5,275 bases of DNA from Flavobacteriaceae bacterium (lineage in GTDB: Bacteria; Bacteroidota; Bacteroidia; Flavobacteriales; Flavobacteriaceae), in contig JAUVCP010000199.1 in the NCBI GenBank assembly GCA_030590765.1, forward strand, positions 1 through 5,275, in the 5' to 3' direction. The notes below the pieces were generated by a model that saw only the letters and a program-made list of their open reading frames with translations, searched no databases and was not told the DNA's origin. Position 1 is the stretch's first letter. Each line of letters starts with the position of its first letter. Of the stretch, positions 1 through 5,275 are shown piece after piece. Made by a program: the position numbers and the translations under genes.

Positions 1-731
1 TAGACACCTATAGAAGAGACAGTACACATTTAAAGTCCATTTATGAATTAAGTAAATTTTACAGGCAACTAAAATTTAATGATTCCACTGCCCTGTTTAT
101 TGACAAAGGATTGAGATTAAATCCAAAAAGTATTAATTTTAATCAATTAAAAGCCAAGGAAGCCTATGGTAAAAAAGACTATCAAACAGCATTGATCTAT
201 TTAAAAAAATTAGAAGATTTGCAATTCAAAACCATTTTTACCTACAAATTATTCGGTTTAACCTATATGAAATTAGAAGATTATGACAATGCTGAAAAAT
301 ATTTTAAAAAGGTCTTAAAAAAGAATTATGGTGATGCTTCTTTACATTATAATATGGGTGTTTTACAAAAACTACAGGGAGATTTAAAAGGTGCAGAATT
401 TAGTTTTATGTTTTCTATTATGAGTCAGAAACCAGATGTAGATAAACATTATTACGAAATTGGTTTGATCAATTTAGAACAAAAAAAATTACAGAAAGCA
501 ATTGGCAATTTTAAAAAATCCTATGAAAATAATTCCAACAACTATTATGCTTTATTTCAACTGGCTTTAGCTACCGACGATTTTTATAAAGACAAAACCA
601 TTGCCTTAAAGCATTTTGAAAATTATATAAAAAGATTTGATTCAAAAGACAAAGAAATGACAGCATATGTAATTAAACGATTGAGGGAAATGAAAAAGGA
701 GTTTTTTATGGAGGGAGTTAAAATTGAATAG
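1..731 (+). CDS. Tetratricopeptide-repeat (TPR) protein, 5'-truncated by window edge
   Basis: The reading frame is open from base 3 (first complete codon) to the TAG at 729-731, giving 242 visible residues, so the true start lies outside the window. The TTG at 111 is only an internal codon: the residues before it already form a TPR-like helix pair. Five to six degenerate 34-36 residue TPR units can be read at about 27-131, 132-233, 240-335, 336-437, 438-542 and 543-650. Each shows the alternating small/large hydrophobic pattern (for example GLTYMKLEDYDNAEKYF and NMGVLQKLQGDLKGAEFSF). The C-terminus is a basic, probably helical tail. TPR arrays are protein-protein interaction scaffolds; no catalytic motif is seen. 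Whether the protein carries a signal peptide or lipobox cannot be judged without its N-terminus. It lies 19 bases upstream of a thioredoxin-like lipoprotein and is probably co-transcribed with it. The family call is secure, the specific role is unknown. Confidence 0.88.
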   Translation, partial: DTYRRDSTHLKSIYELSKFYRQLKFNDSTALFIDKGLRLNPKSINFNQLKAKEAYGKKDYQTALIYLKKLEDLQFKTIFTYKLFGLTYMKLEDYDNAEKYFKKVLKKNYGDASLHYNMGVLQKLQGDLKGAEFSFMFSIMSQKPDVDKHYYEIGLINLEQKKLQKAIGNFKKSYENNSNNYYALFQLALATDDFYKDKTIALKHFENYIKRFDSKDKEMTAYVIKRLREMKKEFFMEGVKIE

Positions 732-750
732 GAAATTATTATATTGCCTT

Positions 751-2121
751 ATGAAAAAATCAAAACTAATCTATATATCATTGCTCATTCTTTTTATCAA
801 TTGCAGTAAAAAAGAAAAAGAGACAAACAATACCATCTTCTCCGGTACCATTAAAAACCCAATAATTGATAGTTTGTTGATCAAGGATATTAACCGAAAG
901 ACATATCATACTATTCACTTAAACAAAGACGATACATTTACCGATACCTTTTCAGTTCCAAAAGGATACTACAATTTAAATGACAGACAAAATGTGGTAT
1001 ATCTTTTTCTTCAACCATCAAAGCATCTAAAATCTATAATAACATATGGAGATAAAGTTTCCTCCCTAACATTTCAAGGTGGTGGGGCAAACGAAAACAA
1101 TTATTTGCAGCAAAAAGTAGCACTTGATAAAACCTTTAAAGAGGTTGAAAGTTATAAATACATCGCAAACCTAAATGAAAAGACTTTTTTAAAATTAGTA
1201 GACTCTATTTACAGTGTAAAAAAGATTTTTTTGGATAACCATGTAGATCTTGATAAAGACTTTAGATTTTATGAATCTTTTTCTATAGAGAATGATAGAG
1301 CCACTTTACTAAATAGATATCCTAGATGGAGAGGATATTTACTTAAAAAGAATGATTATAACGTATCTGAAAACTTTCCTTATCCTTTTGAAAGCATTGA
1401 AATAAATAATGAGAGATTATTAGCTCATCCAAATTATATTAGCTGTTTAACTGAGTTTATCTCTTCTAAAATGATAGAAAGAAAAATAGTTGAAGATTAT
1501 GATATAAAAGAAATGGAAACTATTGACGAGGAATTAAAAAATCAAATCATAAAGGATAAAGTCGCCTACAAGTCTATGCTTTTCAGGTTGCCAAGAACGA
1601 AAAAACTGGATAAGCTATATCCTGCATATATGTCATTTGCAAAAAATGAAACATATAAAGAAGAGATTGAAAAAATCTATCATAATTATAAAAAAATCTC
1701 TAAAGGAACCGTTTCTCCAACATTTGAATTGTATGATATCAACAACAAATTGGTTACACTAGAAGGCTTTCAAGGGAAACTGATTTATATTGATATTTGG
1801 GCAACCTGGTGCATCCCATGTGTACAACAAATACCTGCTTTAAATAAATTGGCAAAGGAGTTTGAAAATAAAAACATTGAATTTGTAAGTATATGCTTTA
1901 GTGATACAAAAGAAAGATGGAATAAAATGGTGAAAGAAAAAGAAATGAGCGGTATTCAACTTTTTGCTCCTGATGATTCCATCTCTTTTTTTGAAGATTA
2001 CTTTATAAAAGGTATTCCTCGATTTATACTTATTGATGAAGTGGGTAAAATCATCGACGCTAATGCATATAGGCCTTCCGATTCAAAATTAAAAGAACAG
2101 TTATTAGAATTATTAAATTAA
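751..2121 (+). CDS. TlpA-like thioredoxin-fold lipoprotein (WCIPC active site)
   Basis: The protein has 456 residues from the ATG at 751. A TTG at 724 in the same frame would extend it by 9 residues and overlap the TPR gene, but the ATG gives a standard signal peptide (MKKSK, hydrophobic core, Cys18). The lipobox FINC has an unusual Asn at -1. SKKEKE follows the Cys, a charged stretch loosely like Bacteroidota surface-export signals. Residues about 29-120 look beta-rich and resemble the N-terminal DUF4369-like domains often found with TlpA domains. Residues about 120-318 are a mostly helical linker of no recognised family. The thioredoxin-like domain spans about 319-456, with WCIPC (Cys354 and Cys357) and the cis-proline loop GIPRF (Pro423). 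By family knowledge this is a membrane-tethered periplasmic thiol-disulfide oxidoreductase. Its substrate is unknown. It is the middle gene of a likely TPR/TlpA/TlpA operon. Confidence 0.9.
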   Translation: MKKSKLIYISLLILFINCSKKEKETNNTIFSGTIKNPIIDSLLIKDINRKTYHTIHLNKDDTFTDTFSVPKGYYNLNDRQNVVYLFLQPSKHLKSIITYGDKVSSLTFQGGGANENNYLQQKVALDKTFKEVESYKYIANLNEKTFLKLVDSIYSVKKIFLDNHVDLDKDFRFYESFSIENDRATLLNRYPRWRGYLLKKNDYNVSENFPYPFESIEINNERLLAHPNYISCLTEFISSKMIERKIVEDYDIKEMETIDEELKNQIIKDKVAYKSMLFRLPRTKKLDKLYPAYMSFAKNETYKEEIEKIYHNYKKISKGTVSPTFELYDINNKLVTLEGFQGKLIYIDIWATWCIPCVQQIPALNKLAKEFENKNIEFVSICFSDTKERWNKMVKEKEMSGIQLFAPDDSISFFEDYFIKGIPRFILIDEVGKIIDANAYRPSDSKLKEQLLELLN

Positions 2122-2125
2122 GATA

Positions 2126-2911
2126 ATGAATAAACGAGCTGTATTCTACTTACTGGTTTTAATTTTAGTTTCTTTTTCCTGTTCTAAAAAACAAGAAAAA
2201 ACAGAAGATGTTCAGTTAGAAATTGATCTTAAAAGTCTTGAAACAGATTTTATGACTTGGTGGACCTATCACAGTAAGAATATCATGTTATCATCTGATT
2301 TTACACCTGTAGACCAAAATTCTAAGAATATTAGCAAAGAGGATTTTTTAAAGGAATTAACTACTGGAAATTTTATTCCTTTGAAGATCAAATCAAAAAG
2401 TGATAACATTGTTTATAAACTTTTTCGATTAAATCAAAATGCCAACAAAGGAATTAGTGGAACCATTAAAAATATTTCAACAATATCTTATAATCATTTT
2501 AAAATGGAAGGTCGATCTTTTCCGAGTTTTGATTTTACAGATCTAAATGGTAATCTGTATACCAATGAAAACACAAAAGGGAAGATAGTAATTTTAAAAT
2601 ACTGGTTTATAAGTTGTAAACCTTGTGTTGCTGAATTTCCTGAGCTAAATTTACTTGTTAAAAAGTATCAAAACAGGAATGATATACTTTTTATTAGTTT
2701 GGCATTTGACTCTAAAAAAGCACTACAAGATTTTTTAATCAAAAAGCCATTTTCATATGCAGTTGTTCCAGATCAAAGAGAATTTATGGAGGCTATCTTA
2801 ATAATTCATTCATACCCAACTCACTTTGTAATTGATAAAAAGGGCACGATCAAAAAGGTAGTAAATAAAGTTGATGAAATGTTACCCGCATTTAATAAGG
2901 AAATTCAATAA
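2126..2911 (+). CDS. TlpA-like thioredoxin-fold lipoprotein (SCKPC active site)
   Basis: The protein has 261 residues, with the ATG four bases after the upstream stop, which suggests translational coupling. The signal peptide ends at Cys19 (lipobox SFSC), followed by SKKQEK, nearly the same as the SKKEKE of its neighbour. Residues about 25-126 form an N-terminal domain with aromatic motifs (FMTWWTYH) of a type seen before thioredoxin domains in flavobacteria. Residues about 127-261 form the AhpC-TSA/thioredoxin-like domain, with WFISCKPC (Cys164 and Cys167) and the cis-Pro loop SYPTHFVID (Pro231). Both catalytic Cys and the cis-Pro are present, so it should be redox-active. The residue just before the first Cys is Ser, not the usual Trp, which may shift its redox potential. 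It is likely a membrane-anchored disulfide reductase or isomerase in the envelope. Although it follows another TlpA-like lipoprotein, the two N-terminal regions look unrelated, so this is not a simple tandem duplication. Confidence 0.9.
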   Translation: MNKRAVFYLLVLILVSFSCSKKQEKTEDVQLEIDLKSLETDFMTWWTYHSKNIMLSSDFTPVDQNSKNISKEDFLKELTTGNFIPLKIKSKSDNIVYKLFRLNQNANKGISGTIKNISTISYNHFKMEGRSFPSFDFTDLNGNLYTNENTKGKIVILKYWFISCKPCVAEFPELNLLVKKYQNRNDILFISLAFDSKKALQDFLIKKPFSYAVVPDQREFMEAILIIHSYPTHFVIDKKGTIKKVVNKVDEMLPAFNKEIQ

Positions 2912-3000
2912 GTATCATCGAAAGGTTTCTCCTAATCACCTTCTTTCAAGTTAAACGACATTTTTTCACACCTTTTCAACAAATAACTCCCTAATTCAAA

Positions 3001-3008
3001 TTAATTTG
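3001..3008 (+). promoter_or_regulatory. Possible Bacteroidota -7 promoter element
   Basis: TTAATTTG differs at one position from the Bacteroidota -7 consensus TAnnTTTG. It is followed by TACTTTCACC, as often seen at flavobacterial transcription starts, and sits 28 bases before the ATG at 3036, a sensible leader length. The upstream -33 TTG element is not convincing in the T/C-rich stretch around 2971-2980. The call rests on one motif and its position, in the only intergenic space ahead of a plus-strand gene. Confidence 0.38.
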
Positions 3009-3035
3009 TACTTTCACCTATTGTAAACCATTGCA

Positions 3036-3524
3036 ATGTTTTTTAGGCTTTTATTAGCAATATTATTTGTTTTATCACTTTCAAGCTGTGATTTTATATC
3101 ACCTGGGAATGCTACACATCAAAATTTAACGATTACAGATACTGAAATAGACTATACTCTGGTTGATGTTTACCCTCTTTTTAGAGTTTGCAATGGTTGT
3201 GACACCAACACAAAACAAAATTTGTGCTTTGAAAGCGTTTTGGTTAATAATCTGGAAAAAAGTTTAAATAAAAACAGGATTTCTGTAGATAAAAAAATCC
3301 CTGAAACTATAATTGTAGGCCTTTTGGTTAATAGAAATTCTAAAATTCGTATCACCAATATTAATGTAACACCGGAAATTTTACAGGCAATTCCAGAACT
3401 GGATAGTTTACTAAACCAGGGTATCAAACAATTACCTGAAATTTTACAACCGGCATTAAAAAGAGGAATTCCTGTGGATGTTCAGTTTCAGTTACCAATA
3501 AAAATTAAGCAAATATCCTATTAG
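3036..3524 (+). CDS. Small lipoprotein with a TonB C-terminal-like domain
   Basis: The protein has 162 residues. A signal peptide (MFFR, hydrophobic core, LSLSSC) places the lipidated Cys at 18. After a linker, residues about 44-159 follow the layout I know from flavobacterial TonB C-terminal domains. YPLFRVC (46-52) matches the usual PxFPGC segment, and Cys64 matches the second conserved Cys. A central strand (TIIVGLLVNRNSKI) stands in for the VQFxIDxxGxV strand. A helical LNQGIKQLPEILQPALKRG takes the place of the LPKMxPGKQRG segment, and VDVQFQLPIKIK fits the final strand. True TonB has an inner-membrane helix and a proline-rich spanner; both are absent. An extra Cys55 makes a CxxC with Cys52. 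The domain probably binds a partner in the envelope, but its function is unknown. The domain call is by recall of pattern, not by alignment. The gene probably has its own promoter and ends before a palindromic repeat. Confidence 0.72.
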   Translation: MFFRLLLAILFVLSLSSCDFISPGNATHQNLTITDTEIDYTLVDVYPLFRVCNGCDTNTKQNLCFESVLVNNLEKSLNKNRISVDKKIPETIIVGLLVNRNSKIRITNINVTPEILQAIPELDSLLNQGIKQLPEILQPALKRGIPVDVQFQLPIKIKQISY

Positions 3525-3530
3525 GATCAC

Positions 3531-3618
3531 CACGTCGTTCGTACCTAACTCCTCGTGAAAACACACTTTTCTAACCTTCGTCTTTGCGAACGAAATGAAA
3601 TGGAGTGTGGCAATCTCA
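3531..3618 (+). repeat. REP-like palindromic repeat between convergent genes
   Basis: This stretch is more G/C-rich than its surroundings and contains several inverted repeats. TTCGT (3577-3581) pairs with ACGAA (3590-3594) inside an outer CACACT (3562-3567) with AGTGTG (3604-3609). An alternative pairing is TCGTTCG (3535-3541) with CGAACGA (3587-3593). CACG (3531-3534) can also pair with CGTG (3554-3557). The segment TTTGCGAACGAAATGAA with a downstream GGCAATCTC resembles the dispersed repeat of general form TTGCGA...GCAATCTC that I recall from many Bacteroidota intergenic regions. It lies between a plus-strand and a minus-strand gene, so it may act as a bidirectional transcription terminator or as a REP element. 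Strand is nominal. Copy number in the genome cannot be seen here. Confidence 0.5.
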
Positions 3619-3637
3619 CAAAAAGCAAATGATTTTC

Positions 3638-4765
3638 CTACTTTTTAAATACCCTTCCTTTCCACTGATACCCTTTAAAAAAAGAAAGTATAACAACATA
3701 AACACTAAAAAATGGATATATGAAACTACTAATCAAATAGCTTCTCATAGAACCCTGTTGTTTAAAGAAACTGGCTGTTTTAAATAACAGAACAAAATCA
3801 ATATTTAATTTCACCAAATAAAAGAGTCCGATATGTTGCCATGAGATCTTTTCAACCAATGCCAGCATGAATAAAATAATCAAATACAGATTGCCTGTAA
3901 AAACAATAAGTCCTGTAGTTTTTCCAAACATGTTTTTTGTGGATCCCATTTTTGCAGCCCAGCGAACTCTTTGATGAAATAAAGATCGAAGATCGGGTTG
4001 GGGTATTGTTTTTACAATGGATCCAAAGTTTTTTAAATACATCACTTCATTAGGAAAAACTTTCAATAATTTTTCCATTAAAAAAATATCATCTCCGCTG
4101 GCTATATGATCATTTCCTTCAAATCCATTTACAGTTTTAAATGCCTGTTTTGCATAACAAAGATTGGCACCATTACACATAAAAGGTTTGTTAATACCGA
4201 AACTTCCCATGGTTGTACCTTGCAGACTTAAAAAATCAAGATTCTGAAAGTGATCTAAAAACTTATTTTTAAATGTGTATGCAACAGGTGCAACAATCAT
4301 TTTTACATTATTCTTTTGCAGGAATGCGTCCAAATTATTCAACCAGTTCGTAGGAACTTCACAATCGGCATCTGTAGAAATAATCCAGTCAAATTGAGAT
4401 TCTAAAATTGCAGATTCTATTGCATTTTTTTTTGGAGAAGAGCTTTTTCTTTTATTTTGAATTACCTCTATTTGAACACCAGAATTCTCAACAATAAACT
4501 GATCCATAATAGCTTGAAAATCATCCGATGAATCGTCATTCACCATTAAAATTTCAAATTTATTTAACGGGTAATTTAATCGGGAAAAACTATTTAAAAG
4601 AGTCGGTAAATTCTTAGCTTCATTTCTAAATGGTACAATGATCGTGAAATTGTTTTGAGAAGTTGTTTTCTCAGGAAAAAATTCCGGTAAACGGTTAAAA
4701 CCTCTCACCAGATCCATAATTAAAAGGATATAAACGATTGATATGAATATAGATAAAATAAGCAC
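3638..4765 (-). CDS. Membrane-bound family 2 glycosyltransferase
   Basis: The protein has 375 residues with a GTG start at 4765-4763. An in-frame TAG directly before it rules out a longer form. The next ATG (codon 17) would remove the N-terminal membrane helix (about 2-18) that is typical of this type. The GT-A domain motifs appear in order: VPFRNE (44-49), VNDDSSDD (75-82), KKNAIESAI (112-120), the metal-binding DxD-type STDADCEVP (130-138), the catalytic-base region SGDD (223-226) and QRVRW (265-269), the QxxRW signature of processive-type GT2 enzymes. Hydrophobic segments at about 284-304, 311-329 and 343-363 anchor the C-terminus. By family knowledge it transfers a sugar from a nucleotide-sugar on the cytoplasmic face to a lipid or growing glycan; the sugar and acceptor cannot be told. 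It follows a flippase-like gene with no spacer, so the two are probably coupled in translation and function. Length and motifs look complete. Confidence 0.93.
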   Translation of the reverse strand: MLILSIFISIVYILLIMDLVRGFNRLPEFFPEKTTSQNNFTIIVPFRNEAKNLPTLLNSFSRLNYPLNKFEILMVNDDSSDDFQAIMDQFIVENSGVQIEVIQNKRKSSSPKKNAIESAILESQFDWIISTDADCEVPTNWLNNLDAFLQKNNVKMIVAPVAYTFKNKFLDHFQNLDFLSLQGTTMGSFGINKPFMCNGANLCYAKQAFKTVNGFEGNDHIASGDDIFLMEKLLKVFPNEVMYLKNFGSIVKTIPQPDLRSLFHQRVRWAAKMGSTKNMFGKTTGLIVFTGNLYLIILFMLALVEKISWQHIGLFYLVKLNIDFVLLFKTASFFKQQGSMRSYLISSFIYPFFSVYVVILSFFKGYQWKGRVFKK

Positions 4766-5275
4766 CTATTTAACGAAAACTTTTGCAGTTGTTGGCAATT
4801 CAAATGTAAAAACAAAATAACTACCAATAATAGCAGGAAGGGCAAAATTAAGCAGCCACATTAAAGTAGTGATACTTAAAATAATCATTTCGGGCACATC
4901 AAACAATCCAAAAACGGAAATTGCAATTGATCCTTTTACAATAAAATCAAAGACTACAAAACCCGGAATTACAGAAGCAATAAAATACATGCTACATATA
5001 GCTCCAATAGCTGTAAAATAATCCATTTCGACACCAAAGATCATTAATAAAAAATAAAACTGATGTGAAAATATAAGGTATCTGAACAATGAAACTTGTA
5101 TGCTTTTTATTAGATCACTTATAGGTATTTGTCTGAAATATATACTAATCTTCGATATAATATTTTCTGAAATATATTTCTTGAACTGATTAAAGATCAA
5201 TGCTATCAAAATAAACAAAATCACAAATAAATAAATGGTTTTGATTTGAAGATCTATTACAAAGGTTAATTGATC
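4766..5275 (-). CDS. Flippase-like membrane protein (LPG synthase TM-region family), 5'-truncated
   Basis: The frame is open from the right edge of the window to the TAG at 4768-4766, giving 169 residues. The GTG at 5224 is therefore internal, since 17 hydrophobic-to-polar residues precede it in frame without a stop. The visible part holds a membrane helix, a basic cytoplasmic loop and then four or so membrane helices. The motif order (RYLIFSHQFYFLL, FGVEMDYFTAIGA, YFIASVIPGF, then a helix-rich tail with LLNFALPAIIGSYF) matches the C-terminal half of the lysylphosphatidylglycerol-synthase transmembrane-region (UPF0104/AglD-like) family. These proteins usually have about 300-340 residues and eight or so helices; they lack the C-terminal LPG synthase catalytic domain. 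Family members are thought to act in lipid or lipid-linked glycan translocation. Pairing with a GT2 gene supports an envelope glycolipid role, but this is inference. Confidence 0.82.
   Translation of the reverse strand, partial: DQLTFVIDLQIKTIYLFVILFILIALIFNQFKKYISENIISKISIYFRQIPISDLIKSIQVSLFRYLIFSHQFYFLLMIFGVEMDYFTAIGAICSMYFIASVIPGFVVFDFIVKGSIAISVFGLFDVPEMIILSITTLMWLLNFALPAIIGSYFVFTFELPTTAKVFVK

Noticed and set aside
111..113. TTG at 111 as the start of the TPR gene
   Set aside because: The frame stays open to the left edge and the residues before the TTG fit a TPR helix pair.
724..750. TTG at 724 as the start of the first TlpA lipoprotein
   Set aside because: It would overlap the TPR gene and add nine residues before an otherwise normal signal peptide; the ATG at 751 gives the standard Lys-Lys n-region.
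751..2911. The two TlpA lipoproteins as a tandem duplication
   Set aside because: Only the signal-peptide tail and the general thioredoxin fold are shared; N-terminal regions, lengths (456 and 261 residues) and active-site sequences differ.
2920..2947. Possible hairpin terminator after the second TlpA gene (GAAAGGT with ACC and TTTC)
   Set aside because: The stem needs a three-base bulge, is A/T-rich and has no clear U-run directly after it, so a terminator cannot be supported.
3170..3427. 85-codon minus-strand open frame
   Set aside because: It lies wholly inside and antisense to the TonB-like lipoprotein gene, has no recognisable domain, and the plus-strand frame has a signal peptide and family pattern.
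3605..3787. 60-codon plus-strand open frame
   Set aside because: It mostly overlaps the 3' end of the glycosyltransferase gene in antisense and begins inside the palindromic repeat; the translation is low-complexity with no family resemblance.

Overview
The window looks like chromosomal DNA from an AT-rich member of the Bacteroidota, most likely a marine or environmental Flavobacteriia. Three things suggest this: strongly A/T-biased codon use, no Shine-Dalgarno-like sequence before most starts, and several short lipoproteins with Bacteroidota-style signal peptides (a Ser-Lys-Lys run directly after the lipidated Cys). The gene families also fit: TlpA-type thioredoxin lipoproteins, a TonB-C-terminal-like domain with the flavobacterial Cys pattern, and a flippase-like protein paired with a glycosyltransferase. 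No tRNA, rRNA, CRISPR array, insertion sequence or integrase was seen.

Layout. Bases 1-2911 (+) hold a tightly packed three-gene unit. It contains the C-terminal part of a tetratricopeptide-repeat (TPR) protein that enters from the left edge, then two consecutive lipoproteins with C-terminal thioredoxin-like (TlpA) domains. The gaps are 19 and 4 bases, so the three are probably co-transcribed. Bases 2912-3035 are a short intergenic region with a plausible Bacteroidota promoter. Bases 3036-3524 (+) encode a small lipoprotein that I read as a stand-alone relative of the TonB C-terminal domain. Bases 3525-3637 lie between convergent genes and hold a structured, REP-like palindromic repeat. Bases 3638-5275 (-) hold a two-gene operon: a flippase-like integral membrane protein (LPG synthase TM-region family, truncated by the right edge), followed with no spacer by a membrane-bound family 2 glycosyltransferase.

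How they may work together. The two TlpA-like lipoproteins would act on the periplasmic side, as thiol-disulfide oxidoreductases tethered to a membrane; the TPR protein is a candidate scaffold. The TonB-like lipoprotein also carries a CxxC and a further Cys, so it could be a redox client, but that is inference. The minus-strand pair fits synthesis and membrane translocation of a glycolipid or isoprenoid-linked glycan. Nothing here proves a new system. The most unusual items are the TonB-CTD-like lipoprotein, the repeat between the convergent genes, and the same-frame TAG/GTG junction between flippase and glycosyltransferase.
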